Assembly (NCBI GenBank): GCA_902806595.1
Contig: CADCXC010000038.1
Span: 1,550,001 to 1,614,000 of the forward strand
Length of the DNA stretch: 64,000 bases
From: Pyrenopolyporus hunteri
Lineage: Eukaryota; Ascomycota; Sordariomycetes; Xylariales; Hypoxylaceae
Reading direction: 5' to 3'
This document shows, in pieces, positions 11,266-25,000 of the stretch (positions within the stretch are counted from its first letter, which is position 1; each line of letters starts with the position of its first letter). The notes under the pieces were generated by a model, which saw only the letters and a program-made list of their open reading frames with translations, was not told the origin of the DNA and did no database searches. Position numbers and translations under genes: made by a program.

Positions 11266-14252
11266 GATGGCGGAGGAGCACTCTAGCAGAGAAAAATGAG
11301 GGACTAGTCTGCGCGAGGCGGGCTTTGAACCACGAGGCAGTCAAACGAGTGTAGTAACGAGCGACGGGAGGCAGACGCAGACAACCCAACATCCATGATG
11401 AGGGATCATAGCTGTCTATTTGAATGCTTTTTTCTTTAACGCTCATCGACAGCATCAGGAGAATCCGACACTAAAGCGCCGACTCATCGTCTAAGCAGGC
11501 AGGAAAGAGCCCCATCTCCGTCTGGCTAATTGACGCTTCCACGAGCCGTCGCTAATGGTAGAACACTTAGAGCCAACGTCCAGCTGAAAGCTAGACTTCT
11601 ATGGGAGTTGTCTGCCGCAAGAATCGAAAGTTAGCAGAGCGATTAGACAGTCTAGACCAAGCCTCGAGTGCCCTGTGGGGCAGCTGAAAGCCACAGTTGA
11701 CGACTATCGAGTAGTTTAGATCCGTCTCCGCGCCGGCTAGCATCTAGATAGAGGAAATAGCTATTCGGAGGCTGTGTCCCACGCGCGGTTGAGATAAGCG
11801 AATATTGTGGAATCTGGGTTCCTTACCCCTGACTAGACTCTAGCGTCGGTGCTGTCGTGCCTAGCTAACGCCTAAGTCGCTCCGTTGATTGGTTATTTTC
11901 CCTTAGGAAAAGAATAGTATATTTTCTCTTCACTTAGCCAGTGACGATTTCCATCCCTATTTTAGTCAAGCCGAGGCGAGTTGAGGCTACTTTACTTTCA
12001 TCCGACCTATCGATACTATAGGGTTTATCCGAGGCGTTATTCTCGTGAAAGCCCACCTCAATATCTCTGGATGGAGCAATGGTTTAGATAGCTTCCTGGA
12101 ATCAGCTAATGTAGGAACCGTTCCAGCCAGCTCTGGGCGTGTTGCTTGCTCCTTAGCTCCATAGAAATGCGACTAACCCGCAAGTCTAGCTATAGGCCAT
12201 ACCAAACAGATAGCAGTGACTACTGGATTTACTATGCCTAATGGTATTCATTGCATCGGAAGTTTTACTTTGTTGGTGTCACGATGCCGAGCGAGTTACG
12301 AAGCAATTTCGTTGTTAAACAAGCCGCCTGGACTACTAAGCGACGGGTCCGGGTATGATTACAGCTTCTAAGCCTTCGTCCTCGTGGCTCTCTATTTAGT
12401 ATGCGGTTTTCGGGTTGAATAAATGGCCTGGTATAATAAAGTAGATGGTCACTTTTCATTCTTAAACCTACCTTGGTAACTGCTTTCTTATGGCGGTATA
12501 AAATGATTTAAGTATCACTTATAATCGCCTTTTGCGTTCATAAGCTTTTTCAGTCTTCTTCTGTATCATCTACCTACCCGGATGCCAGGCCATAGGGAAA
12601 CATAAACAATTGATGCATTTCGCACAGGCAACTTGTAATAATTACTCGCGAAAAATTCCGAATGCTTACATTCGAGCATCCGTTCATTCCTTAAGACACC
12701 CAAGGGGAGCGCGTGTAGCTTTCGCCATACAATGGCACATACCTATATTGCTTCTATGACACCTGTAAATTATTTTCGTAATCGTTGCGAAATAAAGCAG
12801 CCCACTAATGCCCACTGTCTCTGTGAAAGCGAACCATTTTTAGCGTGGCGTCCCCTAGAAGCTAGGTAGGTACGCCAGGCCCTTCAGTGTGCCTCCTAAG
12901 GGTAAAAACCGCCGCTCTCATCGTTAGTAACTAGCGGGATGAAGAGTTGTTAGATTCTTATAAATCCGTTAAACTGAATGAACCCTAATCTGTTGATACA
13001 TGTACCTGATTCTCGCTTGGGATGTTTAGGGAAAAAGTAAAGTACAATCAGGCGGTATAGTTTGAGATATACGCTGATTTAATTTCAAGGGAAAATGGTG
13101 TGCAGCTACAGGCGTGGACTTTTTGCCGTGAGTCCCGATCGCTTGTATATCGTCGAAATATACTCGAGTTGAAGGAGTAGGATATCATATATTTCGAGAG
13201 CTTTCCTTGTGCCATACCTAGCCTAAGTTGGGGTTCAATTGAACGGCCATAGTAAGCAGGCCCTAATTACCGCCTAAACATACCTCCTATATCAGTGACG
13301 TAAAGGTGGCGGTGGGCGACTGAGGCGGTATAAGAGGCCTAAAGGGGTAGGTATTAGTAGACCTACAGTACCTAAAGACTTGGGTAGGTGCATGTAGGTA
13401 GGTACCTAAACTTAGGCGGGGGTTGGGGGTTCCCCCCTGTGGGATGCAGGTAATGAGCCCCTAAAGAGGGCACAGTAAAGCCCGGCCCACCCCCCGAATT
13501 TCCCTCTCTGTCTAGGATCTACAGTAGCATAGAACATCATCAGTAACTTGGTGAGATCTGTGGCGATTACCTTGATCTGCTCATTACCACTCATCACACC
13601 ACCAACTGCCTATATCCCCTATTCTTCATCACGCCACTAACGGGCTTTTATACTGATTGGTAGGTGCATAGGTGTGATAGAACTCCATGTAGGTCTTGGT
13701 TCCAAGGTTCCTAACGTTCCCTTGTCTCTACGCAGTAGACGTAAGGTGCGCAATCTCTTAATTAGAAACCAGGGCATAATTTATCTGTCACAGTTAATTC
13801 TTAAATTGAATTTTGTATTCCGAGGACAACATGAAGGCGCCCCTTATACAAAGAGACTTTGAAAGGCGTAATTTAATTGTTCAGGTAGATACCTACCTAG
13901 GTTCCTGTATACATGTATGCTAGAGGAATACGTGTGGGTTTTGCCTTAAGCCTGTATGTATGGGTACTCAATGTGAGGTACTTACAGTATAAGCTCCGAT
14001 AAGATAAAGCTACCCCGCCTGCTTCTCCCCGCTTTATTACATATTGCGTACCTCGTAGGGCTGAAGGCAACGACGCCATGACATAAAAGGGAGGCGGCAT
14101 GTCGACGTAACGGCTTTTCGATGTCGGCAGTTTCATCGACGAAAACATAAACTCTACTCCTTCATCATTCCTTCATCCATCTACGAGACAGAAACGCTAC
14201 GAATCATCAAAAACAACCTCACAGCATCAATCATTCATCGGTGCCATCTCGT
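11266..14252. other. Three-kilobase stretch with no recognisable gene
   Basis: No reading frame above about 80 codons looks coding, and I see no spliceable series of exons, tRNA or other RNA gene. TAGGTACC-type motifs appear near 13385-13410 and 13888-13905. It contains the promoters of the two flanking divergent genes. Confidence 0.5.
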
Positions 14253-15497
14253 ATGATTGGCCACGAGTTAGGACGAACACCCTCATTAACCATGTCGCCT
14301 AACCCGCTAAGCTCATCGGCCATCCTTCAGCAGATGGCCGATGCCCTGCCTACTCATCCCCAGGGTGACACGACATCTGATCTGAGCAGTTCGCATGAAG
14401 CCATAGCTCTGTTTGCCCACGCTTGCATGGCTTCGCTTGGGTTCCGTCTCCTCGGCTTCGATGAAGATAAGCTGGAAGGTTAGTTCGCCAGTGTTTAACC
14501 ATCTGGATCCGGCCTATGCATTTCAAATGGTACTAATCTTTTTTTAATAGAGGCGCGATGCCATGAGCTAGCCCCGCGACTCCCGCCAAACTGGAATGCG
14601 TCTTTCAACACGTACGCGTTTGTCTATGCGCATCAGCAGTCGGCGCTTCGGTTTGTTATCAGAACCGATCGCATGGGGGGAAAAGCCGAGATCCGCGGTC
14701 TGGGAATCAACGATGAACGTATTACGCGTGTCGAAGTAATCCTCAAGGATTTCGTCTCAAATGCGGCACTCCCCGTCAGAATAACTGTCAACGACGAGGG
14801 GTTAGAAGATCGTTCCGATCTACCACAAACACTGCAGAACGTTTTCATCTCCCCAAGCCGCATCGAGGATCTAGCCAACCTCATCAAGATCAACATTATT
14901 CAGAGACTTCTGCCTTCGCTGCAGAAGGAGGGCTACGAGGAATCCCCGGACGATAGAGCTGCGCGCGAAGATGCCGACGAAGCCGGGCGGAGACCACCGA
15001 GGCAACCCGTCATGCCCGATCCGCTACCTCAGCCCGCTCAACCGTACCCATATAACGATCCCCTGAACCCACCTCCCCGCAACCCGGTTCCGGCCGGCGA
15101 TTTCCCGCCCCCAGGTTTCGAAGACCCATATGACATAAATCGCCCACCCCGCGGCCCACTACAGCCCGACCGTAGTCCGTTTGGGAATATCGGAGCTGAC
15201 GATCTAAATCCGCCTGGGTTGGGGCCGCACGACCCGCTACGCCCCGGATTGGGTATCGGGGGAGGGCTGCCGCGACCCGGCGGAAACCGAGGCATGCACC
15301 CTACTTTTGACGACCCTCTGTTTGGCGGCCCAGGCGGTGGCCTTGAAGAGTTTGACCCCCAAGTACCACCGGGAGCTCGATACGATCCCTTGGGCCCGGG
15401 AGGTCTTCCCAGGTTGGGAGGCCGTAGGCCTGGTGGAGGAGGGAATAATCCGTATGGCGGCGGATTCGGCGGCTTTGGTGGGGGTGATATCATCTAA
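14253..15497 (+). CDS. PI31-type proteasome regulator
   Basis: Exons 14253-14478 and 14551-15497 give 390 residues. An in-frame ATG at 14292 is an equally plausible start; the GTG at 14241 is not needed. The N-terminal 190 residues match the FP-type fold of PI31 (HEAIALFAHACMASLGFRLLG, then LPPNWNA and YAFVYAHQQSALRFVIR). The C-terminal half is Pro/Gly-rich with the PI31 hallmarks DPLRPGLG and VPPGARYDPLGPGG. Known members (human PSMF1, yeast Fub1) bind the 20S proteasome through the disordered tail and modulate its assembly or activity in nucleus and cytosol. The intron of 72 bp has a TACTAAT branch site and joins E to EARCHELAPRLPP in frame. No active-site residues are expected. Confidence 0.85.
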
Positions 15498-15799
15498 TAC
15501 GATGAGTAAAGTGAATAGGAGGCGTTGGTTTCATGGGAAGGTTGGGCGAAAACAAAACCTTGAACGAAACCTATGAACAAACTGTAATACTGAAATGTAT
15601 AACTAAACGCTCATTATTGTGGCTAGGACCTCCAATGCAACGGCTGTTGAAACGAGAAAATGAGACTTACAGGAATCGGTTATGATAGGTCTACGGAATT
15701 ACGTTCCTTACATGCGACATTTTAAGCACGTAGTAAGCTTATTATACATGTACTCAGCATGCGTTGTAGGAATAGGTTAGGTACTTCGTATAATAAGCT
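15498..15799. other. Short convergent intergenic region
   Basis: Holds the 3' ends of the PI31 gene (plus) and the Rev7 gene (minus). No further feature seen. Confidence 0.5.
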
Positions 15800-16645
15800 T
15801 CATTCGCTCGAGGCGGGAGGTGATAATTGTTCCTTGGCTTTGCCTTCCTCGACCCAGCATTCGAAGAACAAGGGACCGGCTTCGACGGCCCGGACGGGCG
15901 TGGTCTTGGCCCCTCCGACGTCTTGACCAGGCGTTTGGTTGTCCTTGGATTTGGTCTGTAGATTTGGCTGTGTAGGTATCCAAGGTTGTGGATGCTGATG
16001 TTTATTAATGATGGACTTGACACACCGACAAATTGGACTGGGAGGAACACTTACCCCTATTGGAGCCTCACCCTCGTCGCGCAATTCTACCGCGATGGTG
16101 TAAGTACAACCCTTTGGAAGCGATGTCATGTTTTCAGCAGCATATGCTAGCTTTCTCAAGGTGGCACGTAGCTGCTCATCCACATTGGCCCAGTTAACCT
16201 TTGTCTCTGGGGTGCTTTCTACGTTAGCGGCCTCTTCGACGAGCTCCTCTTCGTCTTCTGTCCTTGGCCCCTTGGTCTCCTTAAACCCTTTCCATGCGGG
16301 GAAGCCCGCTACGTCAAACATCCAGCGTTCCATCACTCTCGCTTGCCCGTCGTAGATGACGATAGCGATCCGCTCCACAACGCCCAGAATGAGCTGGGCC
16401 TTGACCGCGTCTACAGCGTCGCGAATCCATGAGCATACTTTGGGGTGTCTGGATTGGTGGACGGGTAGATTGTAAGCGCGACTAGTGAGGAATGTCTCTG
16501 CTGGGTAAATAGAGCGGTAGTAGAGGATGTTATGGATGCATATTGTGAGAAATTGAGTGAATGAAGTCAGAAGATGGGAGGCTTGGCTCAGGGGGATGGA
16601 TAGCTGGTCATCTTGAAGCTGTTGATCTTCTTGACTACTAGCCAT
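15800..16645 (-). CDS. rev7: Rev7/MAD2B HORMA-domain protein, polymerase zeta subunit
   Basis: Exons 16645-16055 and 15994-15800 give 261 residues. The HORMA fold is seen in order: LLTSFTQFLTICIHNILYYRSIYP near residue 30, PVHQSRHPKVCSWIRDAVDAV, ERIAIVIYDG, then the C-terminal safety-belt region with HPQPWIPTQPNLQ and GPLFFECWVEEGKAKEQ. A GTAAGT donor at 16054 ends exon 1 after EAPIG; skipping this intron would insert an unrelated segment. Known Rev7 proteins bind Rev3 and Rev1 in error-prone translesion synthesis in the nucleus. An acidic insertion around residues 130-150 and a low-complexity linker before the safety belt are lineage features. The gene is divergent from the Kap114 gene with an 800-bp shared promoter region. 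Confidence 0.88.
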   Translation of the reverse strand: MASSQEDQQLQDDQLSIPLSQASHLLTSFTQFLTICIHNILYYRSIYPAETFLTSRAYNLPVHQSRHPKVCSWIRDAVDAVKAQLILGVVERIAIVIYDGQARVMERWMFDVAGFPAWKGFKETKGPRTEDEEELVEEAANVESTPETKVNWANVDEQLRATLRKLAYAAENMTSLPKGCTYTIAVELRDEGEAPIGVSVPPSPICRCVKSIINKHQHPQPWIPTQPNLQTKSKDNQTPGQDVGGAKTTPVRAVEAGPLFFECWVEEGKAKEQLSPPASSE

Positions 16646-17445
16646 CTCTAAAGGGGGTTTGGTAACGCAATCAAGGCCTGTAACCTCGGGCGCCGGGTTC
16701 GTGTTTAATTATTAAGTATCGATGGGCGGACGCGTTGAGGGGTAGAAGCGTAGGAGAGTCGGGGACGCGTTAAGTGGAAAATAAAAGTCTATAATAGTGG
16801 TGGGATTCTTTTTTGGACAGGTGGGTACTTCCCTTCGATTTCGTGTGGCAGTTACCCGGGTACCTCTCAGGTACCTGCGAGTCAAGTACCTAAGTACCAA
16901 GCAGCTATACGCACTGGGATGAACAATGGCAATGAAATGGAATACAAAATCATTTAAACAGCAAATAACGAGGCATATTTGTAAATCTTGTCTTCTTCCC
17001 CATAAGGCAGTCTAGGAGGTACCTATCCACAGGTATCAATTGGCTGCTAATACACCTATGTAATAAGTGAATGCCCGCTAATGGTGGGGGTAGGTGCCTT
17101 CCTTCCCAGATTTTACATTTTTTTTTCCTGGGGATCGACACGGCGCATAACAGAAACGCGATACGCTAACCGTTGTGGTGCGTTGCCCGCTAAAGTACCT
17201 CGAGCACATGTTACTTTACCCCCCTACAAAATCATACAAATCAAGGCGCTGCCCGCTGTCCCGCCCTCGTCCCGCCACTATTTTGACCGCTTTCAGACAA
17301 AAACAGAAACAATTCCTGTCGAGGCAACTATCCCGACAGACAACCCCGCGAAAACCTCTTACCCCCATACCAATACGATATTTCTAGGTTACTCGGCGAT
17401 AACCCAAGCCTGCCGGATCGCGACGCAACACCAAGAAGCCCGACA
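16646..17445. other. Bidirectional promoter region between rev7 and kap114
   Basis: No gene seen. TAGGTACC-type motifs near 16857-16895 lie between the two divergent start codons. Confidence 0.5.
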
Positions 17446-20400
17446 ATGGAGGACCAACTCGTCCAGGTCCTTGCCAACACGCAGCTGACGGCTGAAGCTC
17501 CTCGAAAGCAGGCAGAACTCGACCTCGAGCACGCATCGCTCAATCCCGCGTACCCTCTTTCCCTCACCAACATCGCCCGCCACGCGTCGATTTCTCTCGA
17601 GATCCGGCAAGCCGCATTAACTGCCGTGCGACTGTTTATCGAGAAGAACTGGAGCGGCGACACCAGCGATGGTCCCATCGTTCCCATCGAGGATTCCGTC
17701 AAGGATCAGATTCGACCTTTGATCCTCGACCTCGCCTTGAACTCGGAAAGTGACAAGAAGATCAAGACAGCTGCGAGGTACGAAAGGCCCTACAAACCCG
17801 AGATACCTCGGTCTCATTTTATTATATTCTTTGACCTGGGATTCCACGAGCTCTACCTCCTTTGTTCTCTTTATTTTTATTTTATATTTTTAAAAAGATT
17901 CTCGATATTTTATTTTTATTTTTATTTTTTTCCGATTTCGTCTCGTCGCTAACCGAATGATTACCTAGCTATGCCGTCGGTAAGATCGCCAACGTCGATT
18001 TCCCCGACCAATGGCCCTCGCTTCTTCCTACCCTCCTCGACGTAATCTCGAATGGCAATGATAACCAGTTGCATGGGGCCTTGATCGTCCTCCGCGATCT
18101 GGTGGACGAGAGCTTGAGTGACGATCAGTTCTTCTCAATGGCCCGGGATATCGTTAAGGTTGCATATGCCACCGCCATTAACGATGGCCGAAAGCCTGGT
18201 CTGCGCGCCCTGGCCGTCTCCGTCTTTCGGGGTTGCTTCGATCTTATGGATACTGTAAAGGAGGAGCACCCTAAAGAGGTACAGGCCTTTGCCGAGGAGG
18301 CCATGAAGGGCTGGTTTCCTTTCTTCCTTCAGACCATGAAGCTGAGGCTCCCTGAATACGACCCCCAGACGACTTCTCAGCCCGATAGCTGGAACGGGGT
18401 TATTGCCCTTAAGTTACAGGTTGTCAAGTGTCTCTTGAAGCTCAAGACCGTTTTCGCAAACCTCTTGCTGCCCGAGACGCCCCACTTCTTCCAGGCGATC
18501 TGGGAAGAGTTGTCTCTCCTTGAAGCCCCTCATGAGAAGATGTACATAGAGAACGAAGCTCAGGGCAGACTGGAAGACTCCGACGGCCTTCCTTACACTC
18601 TGGACTTCCTCGTCTTGGAGGAGCTAGACTTCCTGAACGGCTGTATGCGAGCCCCGCCCGTTCGAAAGGAGCTCGAAGCCCAGCTAGCTGCTCACTCTTC
18701 CGCGCACGAGACACCCTGGCTATTGGATCTTATGAAGCTCGCCTCGTCTTATGCCCGCATTACAAGAGAGGAGGAAGAATTATGGGACATTGATGTGTCT
18801 CTTTACCTCGCCGAGGAACAATCTGTGAGCGCCAACTACACGCCCCGAACTGCCTGTGGTGATCTCCTTATCAAGCTCGGCGAATGGCTGAACCAGAAGG
18901 CGTTGGAAGGCCTCTTTGCTCATACAAAGAGCCTCTTTACTGAAGACGCCCCATGGAGAAAGCAGGAAGCTGCTCTTTACCTTCTTAACATGCTCGCGAA
19001 CGATTTCCTTGATTGCAATAAGACTGTCCCGCCAGAGGTCGGCCAGGCATATCTCGAATTGGTCAATTATGCCATCAACCGCCCCGCTGAACCGCTACTA
19101 CGAGCTCGTGGTTATCTCGTCGCGGGAATATTAGCCCAGTTCGACGGGATATCAGCGGCTCTCCTGGACCGGACGGTTGAAGCCATCTTAGCGGAGCAGT
19201 CCGAGCTTGTGCAGGTTGCCTGTATCAAGGCAATCGAGGGATTCCTTCGAAGCGGACACGCGGCCGGTAACCAGCAGATCCAAGCCAAGGTTGTCAATGC
19301 TATCTCTCAATGGATGTCCACTAGGGATATGACCGACCTTGAGGATGCAGATGACCTGCTCGTAACACTTACGGAAACTCTACGAGCGGCTATCAACATC
19401 GACAAACGGGTTGCTGTGTCAAACGATATCCCTGCTTTGGATCTGCTCTTCCTCATTGCGAAGCATGGCTCAAATAATTGGCAGGTATGTATTGGATGGT
19501 TTTGCGGAATTGTCGAACCCCCCTTCAAACACATATTCATGCATGCATTTTTTCTTAAGGGGTACTAACTCTTGACGATATCTAGGTTACCATGCTTATT
19601 TGCGAAGAGTTTGAAGATGTCGTCAGGACGATGCCAGATCCGGCTTCGTACCAAGCGTTATGTCAGAAAGTGCTCCCTTCGTTGACTGGCGCATTCAACG
19701 TCGCCGATGTCACCTCGGACAATCCGCTCATTACCGTAAGTTGACCAATCTTTCGACTATCAAAGCTATCCTAAATTCTTAAATTCTCTTGCGGTTCAAT
19801 ACCACTGAGGCTAATTATTCAACTATAGTTCGCCACTGAATTAATGGCTTCGTTAACTCAATATGCTTCGGAACCTCTCCCCCCTGGTTTCGTAGCGGCC
19901 ACTTTGCCTAAATTAAGTCGCCTGCTCATGGAGAGCAACGAAGGAGACGTTCTAAGACCTGGTGCAGAATCGGTCAAGTATCTATTGGCACATGACCACG
20001 AGCAAGTGCTCAACTACCACGACGAGAACAATAGGTCTGGTCTGGAGGTTTGCCTTCACATCATTGACCGTTTACTTGGCCCGTCTGTTGCCGATAACGC
20101 TGCATCTGAAGTTGGCGGCCTCGCCGCGGAACTCGTTGAGAAAGCAGGTCATGAACGACTCGGACCGTTTCTACCAAAGCTCCTGCAGGCTGTTGCCAAC
20201 CGATTGGCTACAGCCGAAGCCGCATCGTTTATCCAATCTCTCATTCTAGTATTTGCACGGCTTTCTCTTGTCGGCGCTCACGACGTCGTTGATTTCCTTA
20301 GTACCATCCAGATCAACGGTCAGAGTGGCCTACAAGTTGTCTTGGGCAAATGGCTCGAGAACTCGGTTAATTTTGCCGGATACGACGAGATCAGACAGAA

Positions 20401-21001
20401 GTGAGTGTAAACCTCAAATTTTTGGCCTGAACTTTGCTGACCGAAGCACAGCGTGATCGCTCTCTCGAAGCTATATAGCCTCAACGACCCCCGGGTCAAT
20501 CAAACATTAGTCCGGGGAGACCTTATAATGCCTACAAGCGATAGAATTATGACGCGATCCCGTGCGAAGCAGAGTATGCCTTTTCCCAATAATCCGTATA
20601 CTATTGCTCACCATCGTCCAGCGCCTGACCAATATACCATCATCCCCGCGCCCCTGAAGATCCTCAAGGTTCTTGTTGAGGAACTTTTATCTGCATCTGG
20701 GGCGAACAGCGCTGCCAACGCTGCCGCTGCTGCCGCGGCCGAGTTTGCCGACGATAATGACGACGACGGCTGGGAGGACGACCCAGATACCATTGACCTT
20801 AACCTTGGCAGCGTCAAGAACGATCTTATGGGTTTCTTAGATGCCAACAACATGCGCCGCCGGGACGACGAAACTCAGGCTTACCTGACGGAATTCTTCC
20901 TGGCAGCAGCGCGTGACAACATCGCTGGGTTCGGAGAGTGGTACGAGCAGTTGACAGAGAACGAGAAAACGAAACTCCAGGAACTATCGTCGGGGCAATG
21001 A
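17446..21001 (+). CDS. kap114: Karyopherin of the Kap114/importin-9 family
   Basis: Five exons (17446-17777, 17969-19484, 19586-19735, 19829-20400, 20452-21001) give 1039 residues, matching the usual 1000-1040 of this family. The N-terminus is an importin-beta N-terminal domain (EDQLVQVLANTQ, RQAALTAVRLFIEKNW, then YAVGKIANVDFPDQWPSLLP). HEAT repeats follow, and near residue 950 there is an acidic stretch with GWEDDPDTIDLNLGSVKND typical of importin-9/Kap114 tails. Known cargoes are TBP and histones H2A-H2B, carried into the nucleus under Ran-GTP control; cargo here is inferred from the family. The first intron is long (191 bp) and rich in TTTTTAT runs; the others are 93-101 bp or shorter. 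The exon 1 junction codes SYAVG. Confidence 0.88.
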
Positions 21002-22067
21002 AAACTTAGCCTAGAAATGACACGCCCGCGTGTTGATTTTATCCACGCAAAGTACCTAAAGTATAAAAAGGAATTGGGGGGGACCTTAGGATCGCGCCAT
21101 AAGTTGGAAGACGTTAGTTACCAAGGGTTATTACTGTTCCATAAATAAGTATGAATCGCAGGATTGATAACATCTCCGAGAGGCGGGACGATTGATCAAA
21201 GACGGCGACGGAGGCAGCCTGAGCATATTCAGGCGCGCATCCAGTAAATAATACCTACCTACCTAGCAAACCGACTCAGAGATCTCAGATAGGGGACCGA
21301 GTACCCGCATCAGATCCAGAGAGAATAGATGCATTTACAGTATTCGACTTAGCTTTGTTGTTGTTCAGTAGTTGATGCCTAGATATTTTCTACGGAATCC
21401 TGTCTGGGTGTTAAGGCCGTAGAGAGGGAATGAGAAATTACATGATCCTGTGATATTTCATGAGTGAGGGATGGTAGTTAACTACATCCAGCCTACCTTA
21501 AGGTAAGTACCTAACCAAGACAATTTCAGGAGACACGTTTTTCGGTTAGACATGTTTAGATTTATAGAATGCCGACTTTTCTCTTTTTCTCTTTCCGCAT
21601 TACTTCAACCTCATAACCGTTTCCTATGCCGACTGACTTATGTACCTAAAGTATGTACAAGTACGCAGAAGCAGGCACACGACAATATCGATCGTATTTT
21701 CATTTATGATTACTGATTTTGCCCATTCATCCGTCCGTCCACCCGTCCGCCCATCCATCCATCCGACGTAACCAAACCCGCAAAAGTCTCAAAGTTCTTA
21801 AAAAAGCGTTCTTCTCAAAAGAGGTAGGGTACCGATCAAGAAGCCAGTCAGCCGTACGTAAACCGCATTAGTTCATTACCAATAGAATCAACCGTTCATT
21901 TTCGTCGAGCAGAAGGCTGTTTATACAACGACAACAAGAGCAGCTGTAGAAACGCCGGCCTCGTAACGCCCGTAGGGGAAAAATTAGAACCTCGTCGTGA
22001 TACCGTCCAAAGCAGCCCAAAACACCAGTCGTCGCAGTGAGTCCGCCCCATTATAAATGACGTCCCT
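21002..22067. other. Convergent intergenic region with CATC/GTCC microsatellite
   Basis: Holds 3' ends of kap114 (plus) and the Bud3-type gene (minus). An imperfect tetranucleotide tract of CATC and GTCC units runs from about 21725 to 21770, and TACCTACCTACC occurs near 21252. No gene seen. Confidence 0.5.
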
Positions 22068-25000
22068 CTAGGCGTCACCGCCGTTGCCCTTGAGAAGGGT
22101 CCGTAAACTAGCCATCTCGCGGCGGAGTCGAGCGTTCTCGCGCTTGACGCGGGCCGTCTCCTCGCTGCAATCCCTCATGCGGCTCATAAGCTCCTCCTTG
22201 TCGTCGCGGCCCTTGCCCTTAAGGGCCTTGACGATCTTACCTAGCTCGCTGTTGAACTTCTCATACAGCAGCTCATTCTCTGCCATGGCCTCCTTGTACA
22301 ACTGGTCGATAGCTTTGACTTTTGCCTCGGTTGCCCTGAGAGTGGTTTCCATGTCCCGCTGTAGCTGCTCGTGTCGATCCGAGATTTGAGAGATGAGCAT
22401 AGGGACGCGCTCCTCGAGGCTTCTCACGCTGGACGATAGCCTCCTGATATCAATTGATGGGTTACGTGGAAGAGACGAATTCATCTTGGCCATGTCTGCC
22501 GCGATCTTTGAGAGTTCTGACTGCAAGTTGGCGTCGACGTCTTCGACGGCTCTTTTCTCGGTCTGCAGCCGTTCGCGGAGCCTCTGAGTGGATTGTAATC
22601 GAAGCTTCCCCGGGGATTTTGAGGGGCTAGACGAAGGTCTCGACCCTGATTCGTTTACTACTGTCCCGGCGTCACGTCTTAGGGTCGGAATATTAGAGGT
22701 TGAAAGCGTCTTAGAATGACCTTTCTTGGACGGTTCGGTCGGTAATGCCACGGTTTGGAATGGATCGTCAAGGTTCTCCTTTTGCCGAGACGAACGGGTA
22801 GTTGAATTGTTGGGGGTGTTCTGTGAGGAAGGGCTAGTTGGGATTCTAGACGGCGACGGGACGCGTGGTCCAGAATTGAACTTCTCCGAGGTCTGCTTCA
22901 TATGGGAGAGGGGTTGCAACGGCTCGTCCTCAAGACTCGTAGTAGCCATAAGAGTCTTTAGATCCGATAATGAACTTCGGCGTTTTCTCGTCCCGCCAGC
23001 GATGGTTTCTTCATACTCAGGCTCGCCGATGGTCTCGAGCTTTTGTGAACTAGGCGGCCGCGAAAAGTTATCGTCGAAGGCGCCAGCAATAGGGGGTCTC
23101 TCGCGCGACCCAGGCCGCCTTAACCTGTTGGGACTGGATGGCACACCAACGTCGATGGACTTCGTCCTGGTCACGGGGTATCTGACTAAAGTTGGGCTCT
23201 CGCCGGTGGCTGGGTGCCTATTATGTTTACTCAGGCTACGCCATACCGATGGTCTGCTATCCAACTCATTCTTGCTATTCTGTCTCGTGAGGAAGTTGTC
23301 GAACCCAAGTTTCCTTCTCAAGGAGGATGTATTCGAGGTTAATGATCCATTATGCGACTTCACACTACGAGTAGTCGAATTCATTGACTCGAAATAGGGT
23401 CCAAAATGGCTCGTGCTTAAGCCAAAACCACTTGGCCCATCGTCAAATATGCGATCACAATCTTCGACAAGCCTATCAAGTAGGTTAATATAATTATGCG
23501 CAGCATCGTCGTCGTCGACTAGGAGCTCAGAAAAGGCCAGGGTAAGTGCTCCTCTATCGCTATCATTCGCGCAACCATCGAGGAGGTCAGCCAGGAGCTT
23601 GATGAGGGCAGTAAAAGCCCTTTGGTTTTGGGGTGCCATGTCCCTGAAGAGAAAATGGACAAAGTCCGCGAAGTCTCCCGGTAACTTTTTGGAGGCTCTT
23701 TCTTGAAGAGCGTCTAACGCCTTGGGTGTCATAACGGGCCCCATCTGCTCCCTCCAGGCGATCCGCACGAACTTCTCGAAAGCAACGAAAATAACGTCGG
23801 GGGGTAAGTCGGACGAGGCATCGATATCGAAGGGACTTTCGATAAGTTTATTGTAGAGGTCATTCACGGAGAGCTCGTCGACAGCGGACCTGTTGAGTAG
23901 CGTTCGACCGATAAAGTTGCCTTTGCGAGCCTGGAGACTAGCCATGTAGCCCGTGAAGGTCTGCTCAAGCCGAACTAACGGGTTTTCCGGTCGATCGTCA
24001 TCGAAACCACCTATCCGAATGCCTTCCCTGCTCTTGGATGAGCCGTATAATGAGTTCGCATCCCTGGAGCTATTTGAACGGCTCAGCTGACTAGGGAGAA
24101 GGACTGGCGCTTCTCCAGTCAGTGAACGTTGGTGTTTGTGGCCAATAGTTGTCTCTGAGGCGCTGCTGCCGCTCAAAAAACTTGACAAATATTTCACTGG
24201 CGATGTGGCTAAGAAAGACCTCGTTTTCTCAGCTTTGTTCGAGACACTCAGGCCCCGAAGCACCTTCGTATGAAACGATACCATCGCGGCCGTAAGCGCC
24301 GGATTTCCGACATTGAATTGGGAGCTGAGAAGCTGAATAACTACGATACAATTAGCAAAATCCAAGCTTCGCCTCATAATCGAATACTTACTCCTCCTAA
24401 CAAGAGTTGGGAGAAAATCATCCAGCGCAACCTCGTCGGTCGCCTTTTTCCCATGGAGTCCTATCGTGACCACGACTATCTTCCTCATAGTCCCCGTCGA
24501 CACGTCGGAACATATCTCTACGCCATAGTGGCCAACAGGCGCGCCCTTGGTGCCCTTTTCGTGGTCGATAACGATACGAATGGGGGCTGGTTCCTTTCGA
24601 CCTTCTATGAGCTGATCGAGACCCTCCTGGAATACGGCGGCGAACAGCCCTAGACCGGTGTCAGGCATCTTTACGGACCTCAGACTCCAACAAGGATCTT
24701 CGCGTTCCTTCTCAGAGAATCTCCCTTCCACCCTAGCTTTAACGACGTCTTCACTCCATCTTGCAGCTCTACCCTCGTACAACTCCTGGAGCACAAAACA
24801 GCGCGAAGTTGTCGCTGTGTTTGTGACAAATTCACCCGCATGTGCGCCTTTCATCTCGTTCAACGAAGTCAGCCAGACCATACGCCCGTCGGAGGATTCC
24901 GTAAAACGGACATCAGCCAAAGCGTGCCAGCCGGCAAACGCTAGCTCATAGGAACCCGGACCACCAGCCGCGTTTGTCATAGAAGCTAATAGACCCGCCG

